The position numbers and the translations under genes are program-made. Of a stretch of DNA of 64,000 nucleotides, positions 13,132 to 24,319 are shown in pieces (the stretch's first letter is position 1; the number at the start of each line of letters is the position of its first letter). The notes under the pieces were generated by a model. That model searched no databases, was not told where the DNA came from, and saw only the letters and a list, made by a program, of their open reading frames with translations. Where the stretch lies: assembly GCA_905221605.1 (NCBI GenBank), contig CAJNDS010002404.1, positions 188,001-252,000 on the forward strand. Direction: 5' to 3'. Source of the DNA: Symbiodinium natans. Taxonomy: Eukaryota > Sar > Dinophyceae > Suessiales > Symbiodiniaceae.

Positions 13132-13557
13132 AAGACCCAGGCTGCCGGCCTGGAACGGTGCATGGCGAAAGCTGCAGAGTGGTGTGAGAGCATGGGCCCC
13201 AGGGACCTGGAGGACGCGTTGAGGGTTTTGGTTTCGGGCTGGTACAGGAAGGAATCCTGATGGGCTTCAGCTCGCAATCTGGTCAGGGGTTTCAGTTTAG
13301 GAGGTGGAGTCTGGGGTTCCGATCAGATGCACCGGTGTGGCTTTTTCTTGGGAGGTGGTCCTTTCGCTGGGAACAACAACATGGTGTTAAAGGTCAAGGT
13401 TGTTTGTCTAAGATGTCGTTCGGGGCCCAAAGCCTGGCCTATACCTTGGGCAGGAGATCAGTGAGCAGGATGTCTTTCCGGAGTTTGCCGACGCTTTGGG
13501 CCTAAAGCCTTTGGAGAGGCGGCGCCTTCTGAAGGGCATCCAGAAGGCCTCGAGCTC
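13132..13557 (+). CDS. SAM-like domain split by a GA-AG intron
   Basis: Exon one (13,132-13,212) reads KTQAAGLERCMAKAAEWCES then MGPRDLE. Exon two (13,454-13,557) reads EISEQDVFPEFADALGLKPL then ERRRLLKGIQKAS. Removing 13,213-13,453 (donor GA, acceptor CAG|GA) joins them in phase. The result has the sterile-alpha-motif layout: a Trp near the start, MGxxDL in helix 1-2, LGLKPLERRRLL in helix 5. SAM domains mediate protein-protein or RNA contacts; the partner here is unknown. The rest of the protein and the stop are not resolved. Confidence 0.5.
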
Positions 13558-14039
13558 CTCAAATCTTTCACAGCTTAGGGCTCTTAGGCTTAGAGATCTG
13601 CTGTGCGGAAGTGTTCAACGCAACGGTGCGTGTGAAATGTTTCCTATGGACCCGGCTAAGCAACAACAGACAGCACTGACGTCAACGAAATAGCAGTGGC
13701 ATCCGTGCCACAGATAGCAAGTCTCGAACAAGCGACTTCAGATGACCTGCAACATCTGCTGCTATCCCCGCAGCATATCACAGCATCGACAGCAATGACA
13801 GCAACGACAGCAGCAGCATCATCATCATCATCGTCATCATGATGATCATCATGCGCTATGCTATAAGCTTCCGGGCATGGAAGTTTTGGATGCAGTGGTC
13901 TCGCCGTAATTATTGGTTGTCGAAGGGGCAAGGATGCTTTGGCTACATACAGACGTACAGGAAGAGTGTGAGTCGCAGCATTGCCGGAACCGTGCTTGCT
14001 ACATTTCAGTGGTTTGACCTTGCCCTGAAGGCCTCGGGT
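13558..14039. other. Intergenic or intronic stretch with a CAT microsatellite
   Basis: It contains a short ATC/CAT run at about 13,816-13,855, with no credible coding. The first exon of the next gene may begin inside the last 100 bases. Confidence 0.5.
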
Positions 14040-16918
14040 TCCGGCGGCTACAATAGTGCCGCACCTGCCGCACCCTCCGCGGGCTCGAGGCTACCACCGA
14101 GCCTCGGCCCTGGGCCAGCGGTTTTCGTGAAGAACACGTTCCTGGACACTGGGATGTTGCTGCAGAAAGTTTTTGGACTGCTTCGGTTGAAATGCAAATG
14201 CCAAAAGCGTAGGAAAGCTCTCAACTTCGTTTGTTGACGGTACTCGGACACGCAGCCAAGGATTTCGAACCAGATGACAGCGAAGTGCTGTCGGGCCTCG
14301 CGCGGTCAAGTACCACGCCTGCCCCTGCTTCAGCCTATCAGGATGAGGGAGAACCAGAAGAAGCCGTCGATGAGGACCCGGAGGAGTCGGAACAGGCTGC
14401 GGTGCTCACCAACCCCATGTACAAGACCATGACTTTCGATGCCTGGGAGCAAGGGGAGGCTTGGGACTGGATGCACAACCGCCAGAGTCTCGATGCACTG
14501 GGCGAACAGATGGACCAGCCTATTGAAGAGAGCATTCCGGAGGAAGCACCTCTCATGTCGGGGCCCGTCGGCATGATGTTCATTCCCCAGGAGGTGGCAA
14601 ACTGTTTCAACACTAGTCACTAGTCTCTTAAGTCATGACATTCATAATTCATCCACTCCCCGAGAACCCCGCCGATTGTCCAGGTCATGCCAGGTTATGC
14701 CATGGCCGTGCCGCCCCCGGAAATGTGTATGCCAGGTTGCTTCGCAGTTCCTATGGACCGCTTCGGCCGCTTTCCGGGAGCCATGGAGAGTATGCCTCCG
14801 GCCTTGGATGGCAGCGTCTCCTCCATTGCCGTGACGACGACTGCAGACAACAACCGGGCACAGGTTCTGCAGAGGGCCTTCAGCGTGAGCAGCAACGTCT
14901 ACCGAATCATCGGTTGAGCTCTATATAGCTCTATAGTCCGTTCTTTAAATTCCTTAGTCGTTTTACTCCTAACACAGGGCTAGAAAGAATCTGAATCTGA
15001 AGTTCTGAAGTCCCCTCCAAACCTAAATAGCGGCCCTCAGCAAAGCCTCAGGAATCCGATGGACGGTGGACGCCCGGAAGCTGAAAAGCACCGATAAGGA
15101 GGCCGTATCGCCCCCCTTCGACCTCACCTTCGCCGGGGGTCAGCCTGTGCCTACCGGGTTTAGTCGTTTTTTTCTGTTGTGTTTTTTCTTCTTTGTGCTG
15201 GAGGGCTCTGCGAGTTTAGGCACGCGTCGTGATTTCTGCTAAAAATCGTCCTTTTTTTGCATCTCGTGAAAGTGCCCTTCTGCTGCCAGGTGCCCTTCAA
15301 GATGATCCTGCGGCCCCGCGTGGTGGCGCAGGAGAGGGGCGGCGCCTCCTTCAGGAGGCCGTGGGGGGGCTCTTTAGGGTACATAAGTTACAGAAGGTGC
15401 TCACTGGGGTGGGTGAGATTGGGTGGGGTGGTGGAGGAGGGGTTGAGGGAGCAAGGGGGGTTTCGAGCTCGCTGCTTTCATGAGACGGTGTAAGTCCCGA
15501 GTTATTTCGGGAGTGAACTGTTCACCCAGTGTACGACTTTTCCGCACATGAGTGGCTAACCGTTTAACTGTAAGAATGCTGCTGGAAACCGGCTGTGCAA
15601 CCGAACAGCCAGCAAGACAAAGATCGTCTATTTCCGTTTCGTTGCGTTCCGGCGTTCTGTTTCGCTGGCTCCGGCCCCGCCTCTAGAGATAGAAATGCAA
15701 ACGGCAACACCACGTAACTTCAATTTATGACTCCAGGTCCCGCGGACGAGGGAACATCCAACTCCGGTGCATGGCAGAGTCCGACGCCGCTGCCAAGCCC
15801 GTTGTGACCTTCCGGCTTTTGGTGGGCAGCGACAAGGCCTGGGAAGGGGAGATGTAGGGGAGGGTCATGTTTGTAACGGGCTCTTTCAGTTCTCGCCTCT
15901 TCCAACCTATTCGACACCCGTGGGTTGAAGGCGAGATAGACAAGTTTGAGGGCGGTCGGGATCCGAATCACGGATTGGGATTGTCTTCTGCGGGTAAGTG
16001 GCTGGAAACTGGGCCTCACTGACCCGCAAAAAGCCCTCCGAGCGCATGGCGCGCAAGGCCGCCAAGCAGCTAAAACCGCGTGGCCCCGTCTCCCATGACT
16101 TCTCGGAGAAGAACATCTGCGGATTACCTGCTGGACTGCCATGTGCTGTGTGTACTTGGTTTATGGCACGCGTACTGGGTTTAACGCTCTAATGCCTGAA
16201 TTGCACCCCCCAGCACTATGAAATGCCAACGTCAGGGGTTAGGGGTTGTAGATTGCTGTGATCGCGTGGCTCACGGGCCCGGGACGTTGGCTCTTGCTCG
16301 AAGGCCTGCTCGCATTGTTCGCATTGTGGACCAATTGCGTGAGGTAGTGGCTTGGGCCCAAGCTCCCAAGTCTTCATCGCAAATAGCATTGTGGAGGGCG
16401 CACGTTTGGTACTCGAAATTGTGCTTCGTCCGAAACACATCGCAGGGCGGTATCCTGCGGTTTGGGCTCTTAGACAGATGGGCTCGCTTCATGCGTCCAG
16501 TCCCAGACAGTTTGCATTTGCGGTGTTACAAACGGCGCTCTTACCTCGTGAAGCGTGGAACTGTGGTCGCTTTTGGCCCTTTGGAGGGTCTTGGAGTGCT
16601 TCTTTTTCAGGGTCATCTTGTAGTGGCCTTGGAGTGTATTACATTGTAGTTCGGGTTCTACAACACTGGCAGAAGTTTGGTCAGGATACCCGGCTAGGCC
16701 TATAGGGAGGCTGCGCGACAGGGGTGCAAACAGAGGTGTATTGCAAAGCTATGCAGCCCAGAAGTGTACCGATTATTCCAAACTATACCGTGTACCTTAA
16801 ATTAAATCGGTCAGGACAAGACGACTGGGACTTTGGAAAGGCTGTGGATGACCAGACACAGACCTTCGTGGTGTGCCTTGAGATTCTCTCTGGCTCGGAG
16901 GGCCGCTCCGGGGCCTAG
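14040..16918 (+). CDS. VKNTFLD-family protein, eight exons
   Basis: I recognise this as a protein family common in Suessiales dinoflagellates; its function is unknown to me. Exons: about 14,040-14,144, 14,261-14,590, 14,684-14,903, 15,052-15,146, 15,290-15,357, 15,737-15,836, 16,058-16,133 and 16,815-16,918 (stop TAG). The joined frame stays open for about 365 residues. In order it shows FVKNTFLDFEPDD, an acidic middle, a Met/Pro-rich stretch, YRIRWTVDARKL, VSPPFDLTFAGGQPVPFKM, LRPRVVAQERGGASF, VTFRLLVGSDK, RGPVSHDFSEKNICGLP and TQTFVVCLEIL near the C-terminus. Donors are GA, GA (or GT), GA, GT, GC, GC and GA; every acceptor is AG followed by G. The N-terminal start is not determined. Intron lengths are 93-681 bp. 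Confidence is high for exons two to eight and lower for exon one. Confidence 0.85.
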
Positions 16919-18339
16919 TTCCCATGTCGTCACTTTCGGACGACTTTAAAATACCTAGGGCCCGCAGGGTTTCCCCAAGCTTGCCACAACGATTCTCAAT
17001 GTGAGCAGTTTAGGCTTGTTGGAGTTTGGGTTCGCATTCCTGGCTAGAGCTTGGCCCCATGCAGACTTGGCCGATTGGGCAAGCCTTGCGGACCATAGTC
17101 ACCCACCTGAAGAAGGCGTGAAGAAAAACTTAAAGTGCTGCCGCTCCATCTGATGTCCTGTGTCTGGATGCTGCTTGTTTATGTTGGCAGCTGCCGTCCC
17201 ACCAGCCTGAAGCCCTACTGGCAAAGTAACTCATCCCGAGCAACTCTAAGTCGCCTTTAGTACGCCCCGCAGGCCCGAACGTCAGAGAGGAGGGCTTGCC
17301 GCGGGATGTGTGGGGCATCAAGTGGGAACAGTGTTGAAAACCTTTTGCTCTTTTCTCGAACTCTTGAACTCTGCAACCTCGCTGAGTCAGAATCGAGCTC
17401 CCTGTCAAGGATATGTACATCGTGTACCGAGCCGAAATATGGCTCCACCGGCTGCTTCGACTGAAGTCTTTCGGGCTTAGGGTTGAATGGGTTGAATGGG
17501 TTGATGACCTACCGAGGCCTTGACAGTTCCCATCTGCAACGGGCGTGGGAAAGCTGTCGAGGGATTCAGAGATTGTGCGGGCTCGGGCCCTTAGATCTGC
17601 AGTGTGCTTTGCTGAAAGATAGCAACCCGGATCCGAGGCTGCAAAAGAGCGGCAAGCTATGCTTGGCACCCAGGACCGCTTAGGACCGCTTAGGACTGGA
17701 GGCTTTATTATAAGAACCTTCACGCCCTAACCCTGAAGCCCCTCAGATGCAAGGATGAAGAAGCCCCGCGGTCTCACAAATACATAGGTTTGCTGTAGAG
17801 GGTTCAGAGTTTCTGGGGTCTTTGGGATGGAGCCAGCGGGCAGTGGTACAATCTTCTCTATTTCTTGGAACCCCAGCTGTCGATCAAGTCTCAGCAAGGC
17901 TTCGACAACCTTGAATTTGATCGATTTGGCCGCCATCGCGCCCTGGCGCCACTAGTTTGGGTGGGATGTTGAGGAGTATCTGAATGGCCCTTTTAAATGC
18001 CTCACCCGGCTGCACTTGATACTCGATTCAGGGGCTTATGCGAAAAGCCGGCTTGGGATTGAGGACTTGCCCCTGTGCGAAAGTATTGCATTAGCCTCTT
18101 CGACAGCGCCGAGAGGGCAGTATAGCCTCTTGACAAACACACCCTGCTTGTTTGGCCAGCATGTCAGTTCTGGGTTCTTCTGCTCATACATGGTGGCACC
18201 TCCGTTACTCTGCTAGCCTTCTGTACTTTGCAGAAGCATGTGAGCTGAATTTGCTCCCCCTTTGACTTCAATCCTAAGCCGTCAAAACCCTAATGGTGCT
18301 TCAGCTTCATGGAGCCTGACAACTGCACTTTGCAGCAAG
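16919..18339. other. No supported gene
   Basis: This is downstream sequence of the VKNTFLD-family gene. A minus-strand frame at 17,727-17,936 starts MAAKSIKFKVVEALLRLDRQ and looks mildly protein-like, but has no supporting context. Nothing else is convincing. Confidence 0.35.
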
Positions 18340-18446
18340 GTTCCTTTCTACGTCGGCATCATGCTGGGCAGCGAGTCTGTAGGTGCCGTGCGCATTCTCC
18401 GGCTCCTCGACTTGGTGAAGTGGTCCCAAGAGCCCCAAGAGATTCT
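18340..18446 (+). CDS. Candidate S4-like voltage-sensor exon
   Basis: The frame reads FYVGIMLGSESVGAVRILRL followed by LDLVKWSQEPQEIL. Arg/Lys at every third position (R-I-L-R-L-L-D-L-V-K) within a hydrophobic helix is the pattern of S4 segments in voltage-gated cation channels. Borders are uncertain. A second S4-like island lies 200 bases downstream. Pore residues were not found, so the channel assignment is tentative. Confidence 0.35.
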
Positions 18447-18640
18447 ATGATTCTATGTGCTTTCACAGGCTTTCACTCGAAGCTCCAAAGCGGATTTCTT
18501 TGTGCAAGGGTTTCAGGAATCTTGGATTCTAGGGATGTAGTCACTGGCAAGCGAATGCATAGCTGCAGCTGCCCTAAGGCTCTGGAAGGCACTTGCTAGC
18601 TCAGCCCCTGATCGGCCTTTTCTTGGAGAGGCCGTAGTAA

Positions 18641-18706
18641 TTGGTCCTCCTCGTGCCAATGTTACCAAGGCTCATGCGGGTGCTACGTTTGCTGAAGCTG
18701 CGGGGC
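18641..18706 (+). CDS. Candidate second S4-like exon
   Basis: The frame reads LLVPMLPRLMRVLRLLKLRG, with positive residues spaced R-L-M-R-V-L-R-L-L-K, a textbook S4 spacing. Together with the island at 18,340 it suggests part of a multi-domain channel, or alternative S4 exons. No flanking S5/pore exon could be identified. Confidence 0.35.
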
Positions 18707-21145
18707 TGCAGAGACTGTCCACGAAGCATCTTAGCCTTTGGAGCCCACATCCTACGTCCTCCAACTGTTCCTCTCTGCCCTGTGTGCTCTGCAGCAATGC
18801 CTTGCGTTGTGGTCTGCAATGTCCAGCCGGACACTTAACCTTTGGGACCCTGGGCTTCAATAGATTGGCTACTATAAGTGCCAGGCCAGGTCTAAAAGTT
18901 TACAAGTGCAGCACGCAACCATGTAGCCTCATCCAGTTCTTCAAAGTCAACCATCCATGCCATCAGTCGACCTCTTCTTACAAGTCTGATTTTTCGTAAG
19001 CCCTAGTTTCTTGCAGTTGCTTTTTGTTTCAATAATGTTGAAGTGGCGGTCAAGATTTCGTGAGGAAAGGTGTGTATCGATGATCGAAAAAAACAGTGTT
19101 GGTCAGTCACGCCACGCTGCACAGGGCGGTTCTTTGAGGGGCTTGGGTTACATGAACAGCTGGACAGTTTCTGGCGCCGTTGTGGAGAACGCTGCACTAA
19201 GGCTGGCGAAACACCATCCTGGAATCACGCTTTGCGTCGAGGCCGGATGTGCTGATCCCTAAGACCCGCAGCAGGCGCAAAGGCTTGCAAAGGTTTGGTG
19301 GTGTTCCTTCGGCACTTATCACGTTCAGGCAGGCTCAAAGTTTAATGAGGCCGAAAGCTCCAATATCACACAACAAGCTTATGCCGACTTCTGCCCTCAA
19401 GCCCCCCGCAATATTCCGACAACATTCGAGGATTGGCCTCGGGATTGGTATTTCAGCGCACAAATGGGGGCTCAAGCTTGGGTTCCGCAAGGCTACAATT
19501 GAAAGCGGCGTGCCTTTGGCCGTGCTGATGTGCCTTGGCAGTGGCATGGGTTGCAGTCTTCATCTGTGTTGAGAGTCCTGTAGACGTTAAGCCACTCCTC
19601 CGATGCAACAAGCCCACCTCCAGTGCAATGGTGAAGAGAAAATTTTTGGAGATGTTGACTGCGAGTTGCTTGATAAATCGACAGGTTAACAGTTCAAAAC
19701 GACTTGTTGGATTTGGATGTTTCGCTTGCTATGCCTCGACTGCGCAGCCTCGATATGCCTCGATGATGTCCGTGGCCCCTGTAGGTTTATACGCTTCAGG
19801 TTCGAAGAGTGTTCGGGCTTCAGTGTATTAAGCCTACAGAGTCTTGGTGGTTAGAGCTTGGCGGTATGGCGGAGTGGCGTACTGCACAGGGTTTCTCGTT
19901 GTTGCATCAAGGCTGAGTGTCCTTGATACCCCTTCTTTTCCTCGGGCTGGGCTTAACTGCTATCCGTGTTCGCAGGCGTGAATACGCATGTTGGAAAGTG
20001 CTCTTGCCGCGAGCTAGAACTTTTGCAGAGCACCTCCTTGTCTCCATCTCAGTTTCTCCCATAAGCCTGAAGCCAGGTTCTTTAACATTATTTTTGGCGT
20101 GATCTTCGCCTCTGTTATCTTCTACTTCGAAGGCGCCGACCACCAGACGTGTTTGCAACTCATGCGGGGGGGGGGGGGGGTGGAGGGAGGTTTGTTGCTC
20201 TGAAAGCTTGGAACGCTGTCATTTCCTCCCCCTTTTCCCGAACACCTGAATATCTGACCGGCTTACGCGTCTTCACGGGACAGTGCGGGACCCCAAACCC
20301 CCAAGCTCTTAACCCTAAGTGCCAAACTCTGACGCAAAAGGGCCAGGAGCTTGAGGATCTCAAACTCGATTGATACCTTTGGGGTTGCAGGATTGAGGGT
20401 TTCAAGCTTTCAAGTGCAACGACGCTAAGCCCATCCCGGCAGGCTCTGAATTTTCAGTGGACGATCAGTTCGTCCAGAATGGCTTTCCCAAGGGCCCTTG
20501 CCTCAGATGTGAGTTAGAGGGGTTTTGGCTGTAGAGTCAGGGTGGTCGGTTTTTGGGTGAGCACGCTGTTAAGGCTCAGGGGTTACATGGGGTCGTGCTG
20601 TTTAGTCGGCAAATACGTTGATCTGGGTTGGAAGGCTAATCTTGCAGACACGATGTAATTGTCACGAACGGATATCCGTGGTCACTGTAGACTTTCGTGA
20701 AGCACAACCCCTGGCTCTCTGAACAGATACGTATCGGACAGTCCATTGACGCACAACTGCCCGGCAACGAGAGTTAACTCTCACAGCCTTTGTACCGCTC
20801 ATGCAACAGTTCTGGGATACTTGTCATGAGCCTCTGCGAGGCGTCTTCATACGAGGCGATACCAATGGCAGCTCGTCTGCGGAGGTTTCTTTACAGGGTG
20901 CGATAGGGCTATGCTTCTTGCAGTTGAGCACTGCTTTGCTCGAGATTAGGGGAGGGCACGGGACGGAATTTTCTATATTTCTAGAGGAAATTGAGAGTTC
21001 GCCACTGCCAAGAACCCCGAGTTGCGGCGATTCATGAGTCTATCGAGGACGCTCAGCCGGTGGACAGGTGAGAGTCCGTAGTGGTGCCTGCAACGGCTCG
21101 CAACTGCGGCGCGCTGCAACCCAGTTCAAAATCTTGCCCAATTCA
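18707..21145. other. Unassigned sequence up to the assembly gap
   Basis: A G-run (20,165-20,180) and scattered decayed TTTAGGG-like words are present. A weak island at 19,450-19,560 reads WGLKLGFRKATIESGVPLAV, followed by LMCLGSGMG (+), but is isolated. No other gene can be supported. Confidence 0.3.
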
Positions 21146-21245
21146 NNNNNNNNNNNNNNNNNNNNNNNNNNNNNNNNNNNNNNNNNNNNNNNNNNNNNNN
21201 NNNNNNNNNNNNNNNNNNNNNNNNNNNNNNNNNNNNNNNNNNNNN
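21146..21245. other. Assembly gap of 100 N
   Basis: Exactly 100 undetermined bases, the usual convention for a scaffold join of unknown true length. Sequence style changes abruptly across it, so adjacency of the two sides is not proven by this window. Confidence 1.
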
Positions 21246-23230
21246 TTCCTTATTGAATGAAAAAGAAAAAGAAGAAAAGAGATAGGTAAAGACACTGAAG
21301 AGAGAGCTCCACTGCCTATTGTTTCATTCCCTTTCCTCTCTTTCTATGTGTTGTTTTCCTTGTCGTTTCAGAAAGCTAGCAAAATAAGGGCAAGGGGGCT
21401 TCCTGAAGAGGAGAGAGGGCACCTATTTTTTTACAATTATAGAGGGAAAAGCGAGAGACAAGGAAGGGAGAGATGATAGATAAAGAAGAGTGCTATCCGT
21501 CTCCTTGTTTATTGTGTCTTCTCTTCTTTCTAGTACCCCTCCAGAAAATTCAAATGGCTTCCTTCTTGTCTCTCCTCTCTCACTTCCCTTGCCCTTCTCT
21601 CCTTCTGTTACCTTTTAACGAATATAACACAAGAAAGGAACTTGTATGATAAAGCAGTGGAAGGGTAAGCAGAGGGTGACTCCTTGCGCGTGGTCCTTGC
21701 CCATACTTCATCATATCCCTCTTTTCGGCCTGTCTCTTCTGCTCTTGTCCTTACCCTTCTCCTTCTCATAGTTCTTCCTTTTTGTTTTCTTATTTCGAAA
21801 AGAAAGATGGCAGGGAGAGATAAGGAAGAGAGGATAGATAAAGAGTGAGTGCCTTCATCTCTCTTCTATTCTTTTCTTTGCTCTTCCCATGAACAATGCA
21901 ATCCTTTTGTCTCTCCTCTCTCCTTCTCTCTCCCTTCTCTTCTCCTGTTCCCCTTTAAATGACAAAAACGCAAGAAAGGAAGAACAAGAGGGGAATGGAG
22001 GCCATGTTCCTTTCTTTTCCAATGGATGGGGAACGTGAGCGGGGTTGGCTCCTTGTCCGTAGACCCTATCCACGCTGCAGCAAATCCCTCCTCTCGCCCT
22101 ATCGCCTCTGTTCTTTTCCTTGTTCCCAAGCGGAAAAAAGAAAATGGGTTCCTTTACATGTTCATTGTTCTTCCTTTTGTTTTTTATTTGAAAGGGAAAG
22201 ATAAGAAAGAGAGGAAAGAAGAAAACGAGCACCATCTTCTCTTTGCCTGATTTTGCACCTCCCTCTCCTGTCTTCATTTCTCTTCCATGATTGTCATTGC
22301 TCTTCCCATGAAAATTGTTTCCTTTTGATCTCTCCTCTCTCCTTTCTCTCTCCCTTCTCTTCTCTTGTTCTCTTTTGAATCTCAAAATCACACCAAAGGA
22401 AGCTTCTTTTCCTTATTGAATTAAAAAGAAAAAGAAGAAAAGAGATAGGTAAAGACACTGAAGAGCTCCACTGCCTATTGTTTCATTCCCTTTCCTCTCT
22501 TTCTATGTGTTGTTTTCCTTGTCGTTTCAGAAAGCTAGCAAAATAAGGGCAAGGGGGGTTCCTGAAGAGGAGAGAGGGCACCTATTTTTTTAATTATAGA
22601 GGGAAAAGCGAGAGACAAGGAAGGGAAAGATGATAGATAAAGAAGAGTGCTATCCGTCTCCTTGTTTATTGTGTCTTCTCTTCTTTTCAGCACCCCTCCA
22701 GAAAATTCAAATGGCCTCCTTGTTGTCTCTCCTCTCTCACTTCCCTTGCCCTTCTCTCCTTCTGTTACCTTTTAACTAATATAACACAAGAAAGGAACTT
22801 GTATGATAAAGCAGTGGAAGGGTAAGCAGAGAGTGACTCCTTGCGCGTGGACCTTGCCCATACTTCATCATATCCCTCTTTTCGGCCTGTCTCTTCTGCT
22901 CTTTTCCTTACCCTTCTCCTTTTCAAGTTCTTCCTTTTTCGTTTTTCTGTTTCGAAAAGAAAGAGGGAAGGGAGAGAGAAGGGAGAGAGGATAGATAAAG
23001 AAGAGTGCCATTTTCTTTGCGCCTTGTTTTGTCTCTCCATCTTCTTTGTTCATCTTTTTCTATTCTTTTCTTGGCTCTTCCCATTAAAATTGTCTTCCTT
23101 TTATCTCTCCTGTCTCCTTCTCTTTCCCTTCTCTTCTCCCGTTCCCCTTTAAATGACAAAAACACAAGAAAGGAAGAACAAGAGGGGAATGGAGGCCCTT
23201 TTCCTGAATTCTCCTGTTGCAATGAATAAG
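21246..23230. repeat. Pyrimidine/purine satellite, about 390-bp units in a 1.16-kb higher-order repeat
   Basis: A block starting CCTTATTGAAT at about 21,248 recurs near 22,411, and the next roughly 700 bp match closely, giving a higher-order period near 1,163 bp. Within it, the element TCTCTCCTCTCTC...CCTTCTCTTCT plus an AAGAAAGGAA tail recurs near 21,551, 21,896, 22,313, 22,701 and 23,088 (345-420 bp spacing). Strand bias between purines and pyrimidines is strong, so long open frames appear on both strands (Lys/Glu/Arg-rich on -, Phe/Leu/Ser-rich on +). I treat these as compositional, not genes. Confidence 0.85.
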
Positions 23231-23413
23231 GAAAAGAGCATAGGAGATAAGGAAGGGAATTGAGGAGCTCCTTTCGCTACTTTCTTATGCCCTTTCCTTT
23301 GTATCTACCACACAAAAACACCACTCTCAGCTTCCAAGAATACTCTCGTGGAGACGCATTGGTTAGTCTAAAAACCCGAGTCTCAGCTTCCAAATAGACC
23401 CTATTTAAGCCAC

Positions 23414-23935
23414 CCACGGGGGGGGGGGCTGCCCCCCCCCAACCCCCCCGCTTTTTTTAAGCCGTGCAGAGCGTGCTTCAAAGCCCAAGAAACTTGTTGA
23501 CACCCATCATGTGAGCAGGGTGTTTGCAAATGGGGCTGGGGCTGCGCCCCCCCAACCCCCCCCGCTTTTTTTAAGCCGTACCAAGCGTGCTTCAAAGCCC
23601 AAGAAACTAGTTGAAAAACATCGTGTGAGCATTGTGTTTGCAAATGGGGGGGGGGGCTGCCCCCCCCCCCAACCCCCCCGCTTTTTTTAAGCCGTGCAGA
23701 GCGTGCTTCAAAGCCCAAGAAACTTGTTGACACCCATCATGTGAGCAGGGTGTTTGCAAATGGGGCTGGGGCTGCGCCCCCCCCAACCCCCCCCGCTTTT
23801 TTTAAGCCGTACCAAGCGTGCTTCAAAGCCCAAGAAACTAGTTGAAAAACATCGTGTGAGCATTGTGTTTGCAAATGGGGGGGGGCTGGGCCCCCTCCAA
23901 CCCCCCCGCTTTTTTTAAGCCGTGCAGAAAGGAGT
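23414..23935. repeat. G/C-run satellite, alternating A/B units of about 115 bp
   Basis: The word CTTTTTTTAAGCCGT begins at 23,451, 23,565, 23,691, 23,796 and 23,909. Alternate units carry CTTGTTGACACCCATCATG or CTAGTTGAAAAACATCGTG, so the true period is a dimer of about 231-240 bp. Each unit holds a G-run followed by a C-run, which could form a hairpin or G-quadruplex. Run-length differences explain the uneven spacing and may include sequencing error. Confidence 0.9.
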
Positions 23936-24060
23936 GTCTGTTTTGCCGCCCAAGACATATATACACATATTTTTTCCACACGTGCACACTAAACTATACA
24001 TATCTTTGCGTCGAATGCGGTATCGTCCAAGAGAGGCAAAACCTCTTGTAGACTACCAAG

Positions 24061-24250
24061 GATTTTTTTGATTAGGAAAAAGTTTTTTTTTGATTCCCGC
24101 TTCTCGAATAAATTCATTCTAGATCTCTTATAAATACCCAAAGAAAGTTTTTTTTTGATTGGAAAAAAGTTTTTTCTTGATCTTTGGAAAGTTTTTTTTA
24201 GATTGGTCGGGAAAAGTTTTTTTTTGATTGGGAAAAAGTTTTTTTTTGAT
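24061..24250. repeat. Degenerate T-run tandem repeat, 20-30-bp units
   Basis: Units of the form AAAAAGTTTTTTTTTGATTGG repeat about seven times with indels. Minus-strand frames through it (KKNFFPIKKKL) are repeat-generated. Confidence 0.75.
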
Positions 24251-24318
24251 GGGTTTTCCGGGTTCGGAACTCTAAGCTCCGAACCCTGGGTTCGAACACC
24301 CCCCCAAAAAACCCATGT
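24249..24318. repeat. Short inverted-repeat element
   Basis: ATGGGTTTTCCGGGTTCGG at the left end pairs in part with the CCCCCCAAAAAACCCAT right end. An inner inverted repeat GTTCGGA...TCCGAAC lies between. Size and GGG/CCC termini resemble the inverted-repeat elements found after 42 kb, but it is not a clear member of those families. Confidence 0.45.
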
Positions 24319-24319
24319 A

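Noticed and set aside
21855-23222. Lys/Glu/Arg-rich ORFs on - and Phe/Ser/Leu-rich ORFs on +
   Set aside because: They follow the purine/pyrimidine asymmetry of the satellite and recur with the repeat unit.
23414-23935. CRISPR array
   Set aside because: Units are contiguous and homologous along their whole length, with no unique spacers, and the organism is eukaryotic.
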